From positions 1,992,303 through 2,056,302 of the forward strand of contig VFFE01009136.1 in NCBI GenBank assembly GCA_008921705.1: a DNA stretch of 64,000 nt, in the 5' to 3' direction. Both the position numbers and the translations under genes were made by a program. Below the pieces are notes generated by a model. That model saw nothing but the letters and a program-made list of their open reading frames with translations, was not told the origin of the DNA and did no database searches. Positions 13,401-23,250 of this stretch are shown here, in pieces. This DNA comes from Burhinus oedicnemus (lineage: Eukaryota; Chordata; Aves; Charadriiformes; Burhinidae). Within the stretch, counting starts at the first letter, position 1; each line of letters begins with the position of its first letter.

Positions 13401-14336
13401 AAGAGCAGATGTTAATGTTGCTGTGTCACAAATACATTTGCACTACCATCACACAATGCTATTTCCCTGACATTTCATTGCCTACTGTTCTTAGTATCCA
13501 TCTCTATCAAAAACATGCTGTCATGTTTATTAAGATGATCTGTCATTATAAGGTGAACACTTGGACTTCATAGAGATCATCCACAGAAAAAACAAAAAAA
13601 CCAAACGCGTTAAGAATAAAGCAGCTGACCATTGCATTGTATCAAATAGATTGAAATTAATTCTGAGTGTGACTACACAAAGGACACAAAACTGGAGTAA
13701 ACTGGAAGGTTTATACAATGTTATTCAGTGTGGCCAAGCCATGTTTATGCAATGAAAGTATGCTAGAACAAACTCAATATTGTGACTGAGTGTATTTCTG
13801 CAACAATGCTCAGTCCTAGGGTCAGCTATAACCTGTAGGAGAAACAGGTTTGTCTGGAATGATGTTTATTCTTGCATGAAGCTAAGTAAAGTTTCCTGGA
13901 GAGTTTTTTTGAAGTCTATTACATTTATTTGTCAGGATATTATTCCAGAACATTTTCATTATAATTAACTTCCTGGAATATTAAATGTTCTTATCACCAT
14001 ACAGAAGCATAGCTTTAGTATTGTTCACTATTTTATTAATCTATCTAAGAATCATCACTCCTCATTCAGCCTAAGACTTATTTAAGGTCGTACTCTTGTA
14101 TTGAGCAGTGAACCAATTATTAACTGCGTTATCACAAAGGGATACACTTTCAAATGTCAGACTTTTCTGTTATCATTTTCCACATCAACTTCCTTTCAAT
14201 TAGTCTTTTCGTTGTCATGCAATTTAGTTTTGATACCAGTTCTGTATTGTCTATGCCAAATACTTTACTTTTCTCCAGGAACAATTAGGAACAACATCTA
14301 TAGTCACAGCACCTGTATGCACAACCCAATTATCCG
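10443..14336. other. AT-rich DNA, no gene recognised
   Basis: Nothing firm is recognised over 3.9 kb. The 77-codon open frame at 12849-13082 and the 67-codon minus-strand frame at 11852-12055 match no known family and are of a length expected by chance. A possible very old CR1 3' end (minus strand) lies near 11478-11525, reading CAGAGTTGGAAAGATCTCGG. Confidence 0.5.
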
Positions 14337-14554
14337 TCCCTCATCAAGTTCCTTCCCCAGGAGCATGAGTCACCGAGGAAACAGCTCCAGTGCTGGCAGG
14401 ATCCACAGTGGAGCACAGGGAGGGTTCCAGAACCTGGGGAACCTCAGGGGGAGTCGAGAGACCTCCCCAGGAGCCACAGCTCACGTGACAGAGGCTGATG
14501 AGACCTGGACAGGGCCAGGAGCAGCAGCAGCCAAGTCCCCCACCCCCTGCCATG

Positions 14555-14561
14555 TATAAAA
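14555..14561 (+). promoter_or_regulatory. TATA-like box in CR1 5' UTR
   Basis: TATAAAA lies in the GC-rich 5' region of the element, about 45 bases upstream of the shared block GGGCAAACAGGGCATGG. The CR1 copy at 21.67 kb has the same motif in the same place. The shared position suggests part of the element's internal promoter; activity is not shown. Confidence 0.4.
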
Positions 14562-14793
14562 GAAACCCTTAGGGAGCGCTCGCAACCAGGGCGGGCAAAC
14601 AGGGCATGGCACAGCAGTTTGTGCAGCAGCTTGCACAGAAAGGCATGCGGGAAGGGCGCCGAAGCTCTGCCAGCTAGACCAGGGAGCAGTGGTGTCCACC
14701 TGGCAGAGAGCCATGGCCTCTCTAAGCTCTGCAGCCACCACGACTGACGCAGCTTCTCAGACAGAGCGCCGGTGACAACATGCTGCCAGCCGG

Positions 14794-14985
14794 GTGTCAG
14801 GCTGCAGGGTGTGCCCTGCTCTTATGCCTGTACTGGAGAGCAGTAGTGAGCACAGCCGTGGGCAGTGCACCCAGGTAGAGGAACTCCTCCACTTCGTTAC
14901 AGAGCTCCAGGAGGAGGTGTGTAGGTTGATCAGGGAATGCGAGAGAGAAAAAGACTACTGGAATTGCACCCTACCTTCTCTGTGA
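14794..14985 (+). pseudogene. CR1 ORF1, N-terminal coiled-coil fragment
   Basis: This open piece of about 63 residues carries the leucine-zipper-like stretch of CR1 ORF1 (VEELLHFVTELQEEVCRL, about residues 28-45) followed by an Arg/Glu-rich segment. ORF1 proteins of CR1 elements are thought to bind RNA and multimerise. The frame is closed by a stop at 14983-14985; the esterase part resumes in a separate open stretch from 15309. The ATG used here is not necessarily the original start, because the frame is broken upstream as well. Confidence 0.7.
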
Positions 14986-15308
14986 GGGGCCCGACAGGCA
15001 GACAGGACACAATGTATGGAGGATTCCCTATCCTCTCTCTGCCTGGCTGAACGCTGTGACTTGAGGGATAGGTGGCAATGGGGACAAGTTCCTGCCTAGC
15101 GCAGCAGGCACGTCTCCTCCGTGACTACCTCACCTTCCCAGGTGCCCTTGCTTATTAGGTATGAGGCTCTGCAAGTGGAACTGAACAATTATGTTGACGA
15201 TGGTTCATCTAGCTTGGACATGTCACTGAGGTTAAGATGATCTACACCCAATATCAAAACTGCTTGAATTCGCCTACACCCAGCGTCAAAACTGCTTCCG
15301 TAAACTAA

Positions 15309-15821
15309 AAAAGACAGGACATTGTCATAGAAGGCTCCTTTCTGAAGGGAACCAAAGGACCAATATGCAGACCAGACCCACTTCTTAGGGAAGTCTGCTG
15401 CCTCCCTGGGGCCCAGGTTAAAGATATGAAGAGAAAACTTCCTACCCTGCTACAGCCCTCAGATTATTATCCATTATTGATTTTTCAAGTAGGCAGCAAT
15501 AAAGTTGCAACAAGAAGCCTGAGGGCAATAAAGAGAGGCTTCAGGGCCTTAGGACAACTGGTTAAGGGATCAGGAGCACAAGTAGTGTTCCTCTCTATCC
15601 TTCCAGTTGCAGGGAATGATGAGCGAAGAAACAGAAAGAGTCAGCAGATCAATACCTGGCTCCAAGCCTGGTGTCACCAGAGGAATTTTGGTTTTTTTGA
15701 TCATGGGTCAGTCTACACAACACCAGGCCTGCTGTCAACAGGTGGGGTACACCTCTCTCAAAGGGGAAAAAGGATCTTTGCACAGGGCTTAGCAGGGCTC
15801 ATTGAAAGAGCTTTAAACTAG
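15309..15821 (+). pseudogene. CR1 ORF1, SGNH-esterase domain with lost catalytic residues
   Basis: About 170 codons stay open between a stop at 15306-15308 and the ORF1 stop at 15819-15821. The pattern is the esterase domain of CR1 ORF1, an SGNH/GDSL hydrolase of unproven role in retrotransposition. Three blocks can be read. The GDS block is EGS here (IVIEGSFLKG), so the Asp is lost and the Ser kept. The GTND block is GSNK. The last block, normally DGVHLS, is GGVHLS, so the His remains and its Asp partner is gone. The domain is otherwise well kept up to GKRIFAQGLAGLIERALN. The ATG at 15426 is internal and is not the start. The product would be catalytically impaired even if made. Confidence 0.85.
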
Positions 15822-15915
15822 ATTTGAAGAGGGAAAGGGATAAAACCAGGCTCACTAGAGATAAGCCCGGGGGCGGAACGCTGATGTCTGAGGGACAGTG
15901 TGCTAGCAAGTTCCT

Positions 15916-16761
15916 TTGGTCTTCCATCTCAGTGGAGGCAGGGAATGGAGATCCATGCAGCAGCAAAGACACAAGGGTTATTGCTGTGTTAGAAACCACA
16001 AACGCACCTGGGAATGGTCACATAGGGCTCCTCTCCCCAAAAAGGTGGCAGGGTCAATAGCCCATTTAGAGTGCATCTACACCAATGCACACAGCATTGG
16101 CAACAAACAGGAGTTGGAAGCCATTGTGCAGCAGGAAAACTATGATATAGTTGCCACCACAGAAACATGGTGGGATGACTCGCACAACTGGAGTGCTGCA
16201 ATGGATAACTATAAACTCTTCAGAAGGGATAGGCAAGAAGGGAGAGGTGGTGGAGTAGCTCTGTGTGTTAGGGAGTGTTTTGATTGTCCAGAGCTCAATG
16301 ATGGTGATGATAGGGTTGAGTGTTTATGGGTAAGAATGAGGGGGAAGGCCAACAAGGCAGATATCATGGTGGGAGTCTGTTATAGACCACCCAACCAAGA
16401 GGAAAAGGCAGATGAAATATTCTATAAGCAGCTGGAAGAAGTCTCACAATCACTAGTCCTTGTTCTCATGGGGGACTTCAACTTACCAGGTGTCTGCTGG
16501 AAATACAATGCAGCAGAGAGGAAACAGTCTAGGAGGTTCCTGGAGTGTGTGAAAGATAACTTCCTGACACAGTGGGTGAGTGAGCTAACTAGAGAAGGCA
16601 TGTCACTAGACCTGTTGTTTGCAAACAGAGAAGGACTTGTGGGTGATGTGATGGTTGGGGGCTGTCTTGGACATAATGATCATGAAATCATAGAGTTTTC
16701 GATTCTCAGAGAAGTAAGGAGGGGGTCAGCAGAACTGCTACCTTGGACTTCCAGAAGGTAG
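15916..16761 (+). pseudogene. CR1 ORF2, AP-type endonuclease domain
   Basis: The 281-codon open block encodes the endonuclease that nicks target DNA before reverse transcription. From about residue 50 the APE motifs follow in order: IYTNAHSIGNKQELEAI, TETW with its catalytic Glu (16159-16170), YRPPNQ, GDFN (16471-16482), SLDLLFANR, and the final NDH (16675-16683), where S/N-D-H is usual. All key residues look kept. The first 50 residues are probably not authentic ORF2, which would start in the adjoining frame. After the NDH motif the frame is lost: the DFQKVDFSLFR segment continues in another frame from 16743. The broken frame means no full ORF2 protein. Confidence 0.88.
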
Positions 16762-17005
16762 ACTTCAGCCTGTTTAGGATCCTGGTTGACATGACTCCCT
16801 TGGGAGGCAGTCCTGAAGGGCAAAGTAGTTCAAGGCTGGACATTCTTCAAGAAGGAAATATAAAAGGCACGGAAGCAGGCTGTCCTCATGTGCCAAAAGA
16901 TGACCTGGTGGGGAAGATAACCGGCATGCCTGAACAGAGAGTATTGGCTGGAACTCAGGAAAAAAAAGGAGTATTTATGATCTTTGAAACATAGGCAGAA
17001 ACATA

Positions 17006-18422
17006 GTGAGAAAGGATGAGGAAAAGGCTGAGGTACTTAAAACCTTTTTTCCCTCAGTCTTTAATAGTAAGACCAGTTGTTCTTGGGGTACCCAGCCCCC
17101 TGAGATGGAAGACAGGGATGGGGAACAGAATGAATCCCCCATAATCCAAGGGGAAATGGTGAGGGACCTGCTACACCACTTAGACGTACACAAGACAATG
17201 GGACCAGATGGGATCCACCCAAGGATATTGAGGGAGCTGACAGCAGTGCTCACCAAGACACTTTCCATCATTTACCAGCAGTCCTGGCAAACCAGGGAGA
17301 TCCCAGTTGACTGGAAGTTAGCAAATGCAATGCCCATCTACAGGAAGCCTGGAAGGAGGATCCGGGGAACTACAAGCCTGTCAGTCTGACCTCAGTGCCA
17401 GGGAAGGTTATGGAACAGATCATCTTGAGTGCCATCACGTGGCATGTACAGAACAACCAGGTGATCAGGCCCAGTCAGCATGGGTTCATGAAAGGCAGGT
17501 CCTGCTTGACCAACCTGATCTCCTTCTATGACAAGGTGACCCACTCAGTGGATAAGGGAAAGGCTGTGGATGTTGTTTACCTAGACTTTAGTAAAGACTT
17601 TGACACCATTTCCCACAGTATACTCCTGGAGAAACTGGATACTCATGGCTTGGATGGGCGTCTTCTTCTCTGGCTAAAAAACTGTCTGGATGGCTGGGCC
17701 CAAAGAGTCGTGGTGAATGGAGTTAAATCCAGTTGGCTGCTGGTCACAAGTGATGTTCCCCAGGGCTCAGTACTGGGGCCAGTTCTGTTTAATATCTTTA
17801 TCAACGACCTGGACAAGGGGATCGAGTACATCTTCAGTAGGTGTGTAGATGACACCAAGATGGATGGGAGTGTTGATCTGCTTGAGGGTAGGAAGGCTCT
17901 ACAGAGGGATCTGGACAGGCGGGATCGATGGACTGAGGTCAGCGTATGAGATTCAACAAGGCCAAGTGCCAGGTCCTGCACTTGGGTCACAACAACCCCA
18001 TGCAGTGCTACAGGCTTGGGCAAGAGTGGCTGGAAAGCTGCCCAGCAGAAAAGGGCCTGGGGGTGTTGGCTGACAACCAGCTGAATATGAGCCAGCAGTG
18101 TGCTCAGGTGGCCAAGAAGGCCAAGGGCATCCTGGTCTGTATCAGGAATAGTGTGGCCAGCAGGAGTAAGGAAGTGATTGTGCCCCTGTACTTGGCAGTG
18201 GCGGTGCTGCATCTCAAATACTGTGTTCAGTTTTGGGCCCCTCACTACATGAAAGACATTGAGGAGTGCATCCAAAGAAGAGCAATGAAGCTGGTGAAGA
18301 GTCTAGAGCACAAGCCTTATGAGGAGCAGCTGAAGGAACTGGGGTTGTTTAGCCTGGAGAAAAGGAGGCTGAGGGGAGACCTTACTGCTCTCTACAACTA
18401 CCTGAACAGAGGTTGTAGCTAG
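17006..18422 (+). pseudogene. CR1 ORF2, reverse transcriptase domain in three frames
   Basis: This is the polymerase part of ORF2, which copies element RNA at the nicked target. Three frames must be used: 17006-17389 (linker and fingers, with MGPDGIHPRILREL), 17395-17949, and 17946-18422 (C-terminal part from [13 protein letters not shown]). Motif A is LDFSKDFD (17581-17604; Ala to Asp against the usual LDFSKAFD), motif B is PQGS (17758-17769), and motif C is CVDD (17845-17853; usual FADD). The catalytic Asp residues remain. The linker between endonuclease and RT is much shorter than in related copies, so a deletion near 16920-17000 is likely. Two frameshifts make it a pseudogene. Confidence 0.9.
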
Positions 18423-18724
18423 ACAGGTGTTGGTCTCTTCTCCCAAGTATTAAGCGATAGGACAAGAGCAAATGGCCTCACGTTGCACCAGGGGAGGTTT
18501 AGATTGGATAATGGGAAAAATTTCTTTACCGAAAGGGTTGTGAAGCATTGGAACAGGCTGCCCAGGAAAGTGGTTGAGTCACTACCCCTGGAGGTCTTTA
18601 AAAGACGTGTAAATGTGGTGCTTAGGGACATGGTTTAGTGGTGGACTTGGCAGTGTTCGGTTAATGGTTGGACTTGATAATCTTAAAGGTCATTTCCAAC
18701 CTCAAACAATTCTATGATTCTGTG

Positions 18725-21665
18725 GGGATTTTTTTCTTTCAGCAACACCACTGCTTGTCTGTATTCTCTTAACATTGTTACACCTGACTTTACACCCAGC
18801 ATTTTAGATCTGAAACACAGATGCAGAATAGAAAAATTAAAAAAAAAAATAAAAAATTCAGTATAACTATTGTAGTAAACTGCAAAGCAAATCAATGCAT
18901 AGTGCATCTTCACTTAATCTACCTATTTTAACATCAACATTGAGACCCAGCTGTTAGCGTCATCTATATACTTTTCAAATGCCTAAACTGGATTTGCAAA
19001 TTTTGTTTTACTTCTTTCTGTTTATCCAGGCACTGTTGTAGCCTTTGAATCTAATTTAGGAAAACATCAAGCTGAAAATAGATAGACAGACTTTCAAATA
19101 TCCTAAGCATATTTTTTCTTTGATGTTAGTTATAATGCAACACCCAAGAATATTTGAAGCTGTTCTCTATACATGTACATGTTTCATTTTTAAAAATGTT
19201 TAACTTCAAAGGGTAGTATTCTGCTTCGCATGGCTTAAACTAATGTTGTTAGATTTTATTGCATGTATCATTGTACTGTATATTGTAGGCTGTACACAAA
19301 ATTGCTATTGTCGTAGCTGCCTTGACATTCTTCCATTAAAATGTTATGTGACACTTTATGGACAGCTGGACATTACATACAACTTTCCTTCTAATCATGG
19401 ACAAGGACATTTCTTTATCTTGATGTATTTCTCCAGTTTGTGTGCTGCTGCCAATAAAATATATGTCACAAGACTGGAAATGCAATATAGTACAGAGATG
19501 GTTTAGAAACAGGCCACACATAACTTTTTAGTTCCAGAACTGTAATTTGAGCCCTATGAAACCTCTGCAATGAGAACTGATAATGGATGAAACACTTTTT
19601 TTTCTTTTTTTTTTTTGATAAATAAACTGATGTATGACCATGATTTTTGTAAAGGCTTCATCAAAAAAGGTCTATCTGAGCTTGAACTGATTTCAGTGCT
19701 CCACATCTTTGTGTACTTGCAGAAAATTGGTGATGGACTGAGGCATGGTTTCTTATTCTCAATAACAAAAATCAGTCTCAAAGGGCTAAGTGCTCAATGT
19801 GGTAATTAATTTCCTAAAAGGCATAACCTAAGGGGTCAAAATCTTGCATTTATATTTATGAAAATAATTTTGATTTTATTCATCTGTGTGTATACCCATA
19901 ATGCTAAGATTTAACAACATAGAGGAAAAGCTTTTAATGAGAGGATTGACATTATGGCTCAAACAATTCTGATTCAGGAGCTTCTTTGCAATCAGTATCA
20001 AGCTACTTGTAAAGTATTCTGATTATTTTCTAGACAAAAGCAGTAAAAGAATACAATAATTGGCATCCTGAATTATTTCTTGTTAGTTAACAATATGTCA
20101 TTTTGTCCAAGATAATTCAAAAACAATTCATAATTTGTCATATTACATAAAGTGTCATAAATTACACTTTTTGAGAACTTGTCTTATTGAAAACGGAAAT
20201 AAAAATGTTTAGTATGCCTAAACAAAAAAAAAATTGGTTTAGTTCTCTAAACTGGCATGAAATTATATGTATCAAATTAGTTTAAAAAAGTTTGATTTTC
20301 TGGAATGGTACTCAATCATAGTTTAGTAAGTTCTCATTAATCAGACTATAGATGTTACTCAACATTACATGAGACAAATTACATCACAGGAAATATGATT
20401 CAGCCATGAACAACATCTCACATTGGAAAGGTGACTTGAAATACAATTTTAAGTGGAAAGAAAACTTGTATTTCTGTTCAGTTTTCATTCCAATAGTTGC
20501 TAAAAAGAAATAATTTGTATACAATAAATGTATTTAAAACAAAGAACATCTTCTAAAAAAATGAAAAGCCATTGAATAAACTGTTCTCCAAGACTTCCAG
20601 ATCTATTCTTGTATTCTTATGACTCTGTACAAGAATAGCACATTTTTCAGTTTCTATGATTGTATTGTGTTTTTGACTGTTATCAGACCCCATAGAAACT
20701 GCTGTTCTACAGACCCTGGTACTTGATTATCTTGGAAAAAAGGATAAAATATGATACCAGCAGTTGTCAGGTCAATGCCATTGACATGGTACATAAGTTT
20801 TCCTTGCAGATATTAAGACAGTTATTTCTATTTCTAACTTTACAGTGCTATTTTGTGTATTTCTTTTTGATCAAAACCTGAATGCAATCATTTCAGTGAC
20901 ATAACTCCTCTTTTGTTCACTAGATGACTCGCTAATTTTGAAAGACAGGAACTGAAAGTAGTCAACCACTCTGAAAAAAAGAGTTAAGAAGAATAAACCA
21001 TTGTCTTGAGGAATTTTGAACATGATTTCTTAAGGACATAAATTTTCAAAATGTTCCAGGTGCAATTCTTGATCCTGCATTGTTGATTGTTTGGGGGTTT
21101 TTCTTTTGTTTGTTTGTTTTAAACAATTTATTAAAAAAAAAATTGTATTGGGGTTGACAGAATCTCACACTGCTGAAGAAATCAGAAGTATTTCTTTTCA
21201 GGAAAAGTCAGACCATTTGAATAACAATGAGCTTTTAGAAGTTGTCATACCCACTTTCTATAACAGTAGCTGACTCCTGCCACTAGTACCAGCTTTCATG
21301 ACAGCATTCAGCTTACTGAAACCTGTCAGATTTGTTGTTGCATAGTGTTGCAGGAAATAATCTTAAGAACTAAATAAAGGTATCCTTTCTATAAGAGGAT
21401 ATGGTGAAAAATCCATATAGTTTATACACTGTAGACAAATAAATCCATCAAACATAATCCACATGTATGAATCTGGGGAAAACTAAGACAAAGTTAGGTC
21501 ATAGGTTGAAAGTGCATTCACTCCTCTGAGTGAGTTCTGCCTCTTTTGCTGCAAGTGTTGCACGTGTTTCTTCCTGCTTAAGTAAGACACTTAAGCCTAT
21601 TGTGCACAGTCAGAATGAGGTAAAATAGGCTTTTTGCCCAGTAGTTTTAAAAAAAGAAGGGATAT
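18725..21665. other. AT-rich DNA, no gene recognised
   Basis: No gene or repeat family is recognised apart from a poly-T run (19595-19617) and short A/T runs. The 87-codon open frame at 19243-19506 is Cys-rich but matches no family known to me. A chance origin is most likely. Confidence 0.5.
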
Positions 21666-21878
21666 AATGCCTAATGGAGGCCTGGGGAATGTCGTTTAAA
21701 AAATGTCAGTTGCAGAGGGGAGCTGCTTCTGAGCCAGGTAGATCTTGGCACACGAAGGGTTTTCCTGAGGCAGAAACACACCAGGGCAGTGGAGAGACCC
21801 TCCAGAAGCCAGCAGCTCTCGTGGGAGATGATGATGAGACCAGGGTGTTTCTAGAGCAACTGTGACCACCCACACACC

Positions 21879-21885
21879 TATAAAA
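21879..21885 (+). promoter_or_regulatory. TATA-like box in CR1 5' UTR
   Basis: TATAAAA stands in the same relative position as the box at 14555 in the other 5'-complete CR1 copy, ahead of the shared GGGCAAACAGGGCATGG block. Its preservation in two diverged copies supports a promoter role in the ancestor. Confidence 0.4.
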
Positions 21886-22542
21886 AGCAGCCTGGGGAGC
21901 AGGAGTGACTAAGAGCACGGTGACCAGGATGGGCAAACAGGGCATGGGGCATCAGCCAGGGCATGGTGTGGCAGTTTGCACAGCTGTTTGCATGGCAGGG
22001 TGCGCAGGAAGCATGTAGTCACCCTACCAGCTCAAGAGGTCTCTGCTACAATAGTGGGTACTTGGCTTAGAGTTAAAACCAGTGTTTCTACAGAAAAAGC
22101 CCCTGAGATGCCTGACACTTCCACCCAGACGGAACTAGTAAGGAAGGAGACTTCAGTACAGATGGTAGGTTGCAACAAGGGCCCAGACTCTTCTCCTGAA
22201 GCAAAGGTAAGTACTTGCAAAAGATATGCACAAGTTGATGATCTGTTGTGTTAAGTGGCTGAGTTGCCACAGTTAAAAGGCTGCACAGTGTTAGAGGGGC
22301 TGAGATGGAGGTAGATAAGTGGTTTCAGAACCATCTTCCTGTGGCAAACACCGCAGAGAACGAGGCACCTTGGATGCTGCTGACCCACAAAAACAGGACT
22401 CTGCTTCAGTCCCCACCCTCCAGCATTACAATCGAAGACAGATAGGAAGTTTTAACAGCTGCAGACACTCATGAGCAAGGTCTGCAAGGAGAAACTGTAC
22501 CAGCAGCACACAGTGGACACTACACAAAGAAATGATGAGTGC

Positions 22543-22905
22543 TCATAGTGGGTGACTCTATTAACGGGCACTGAGGTGCCCATCTGCTGGCCTGACAGGA
22601 AGTCACATGAGATATGTTGCCTTCTGAGAGCTAAGGTCTGAGATGTCAAGAGCATAGACTGCTATCCATTGCTACTCTTCCGTGTGGGCACGAATGACAC
22701 TGCAAGCCGGAACCTGGGTAGAACAAAGGAAGACTAGAAAGCCCTGGGGGTGCAAGTGAAAAGTATTGGTGCTTAAGTTATCTTGTCTTCTGTTTTACCA
22801 GTTAGAGGAAAGGGAGCAGCTAGAAATAGACATATAATGCAGATCAAGTTCTGGCTTTGTGGCTTGTGCCATCATGAGGGTTTTTTGGCTTTTACGACAA
22901 CAGCC
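22543..22905 (+). pseudogene. CR1 ORF1 esterase remnant with intact GDS and GTND blocks
   Basis: Read across small frameshifts, this piece gives the ORF1 SGNH-esterase. VGDS is readable at about 22548-22559 (GDS 22551-22559). The EVPICWPDRKSHEICCLL stretch follows, then VGTND (GTND 22687-22698), VLPVRGKG, and the LCGLCHHEGF segment just before the deletion point. A single-base loss after GDS shifts the frame, and stops follow KVxD and KEDx. The DGxHLS block lies beyond the deletion and is missing. It complements the 14.3 kb copy, which has the last block but has lost key residues of the first two. Confidence 0.75.
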
Positions 22906-23250
22906 TTGGGGGACACTTATCACCATGTTCCAGTATTTAAAGGGTGGTTACAAAGAAGATGAAAACTCCATTTTTACAAGTAATCACATGGAAAAGACGA
23001 GGGGTAATGGGGACAACTTACTGCGGGGGAGATTCCAATTGGACACAAGAGGACAATTTTTCGTAATAGAACAATCAGCCATTGGAATAATCTCCCCAGG
23101 GAAATGATGGATTCCCCAACATTGGACACTTTCAAGATTCAGCTGGACAGGGTGCTGGGTCATCTTGTCTAAACTGTGCTTTTGCCAAGACAGTTTGGAC
23201 CACATGATCCTTGAGGTCTCATCCAACCTGGTATTCTATGATTCTATGAA

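Larger units (their letters stand above)
14337..18724 (+). mobile_element. CR1 LINE, nearly full-length copy
   Basis: This is the most complete transposon in the window, about 4.4 kb, close to the usual full length of ~4.5 kb for CR1. In order it has a GC-rich 5' UTR with a TATA-like box, ORF1 remnants (coiled coil, then SGNH-type esterase), ORF2 with an AP-type endonuclease and a reverse transcriptase, and a 3' UTR ending in TTCTATGATTCTGTG at 18710-18724. CR1 copies itself through its RNA by target-primed reverse transcription. The 5' limit is taken from the onset of GC-rich sequence alignable with the copy at 21.67 kb. Stops and frameshifts in both ORFs make it inactive, yet long open blocks show it is fairly young. 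It shares long near-identical stretches with the copies at 41.4 and 50.8 kb. Confidence 0.95.
21666..23250 (+). mobile_element. CR1 LINE with both ends but all of ORF2 missing
   Basis: The 5' UTR aligns with that of the 14.3 kb copy (GAGAGACC, GATGATGAGACC, the TATAAAA box, GGGCAAACAGGGCATGG). ORF1 follows with the esterase blocks, and the element ends with a normal 3' end and the tail ATTCTATGATTCTATGA at 23233-23249. Near 22905 the ORF1 sequence (GGCTTTTACGACAACA) passes directly into the C-terminal/3' UTR block (CTTGGGGGACACTTATCAC). The whole endonuclease and most of the reverse transcriptase, about 2.5 kb in the 14.3 kb copy, are absent. The tail is of a different 3' UTR type from the other copies. 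It cannot act on its own. Confidence 0.88.

Noticed and set aside
14101..14559. 152-codon plus-strand open frame
   Set aside because: It runs from AT-rich flanking DNA into the CR1 5' UTR. The Leu/Ser/Cys-rich first half and Gly/Ala-rich second half have different origins.
15426..15821. Separate host esterase-like gene
   Set aside because: Position, order and sequence show it is ORF1 of the CR1 element, and catalytic residues are missing.
17643..18275. 210-codon minus-strand open frame
   Set aside because: It is the complement of the CR1 RT at 17395-18422; CR1 coding sequence often leaves long antisense frames.
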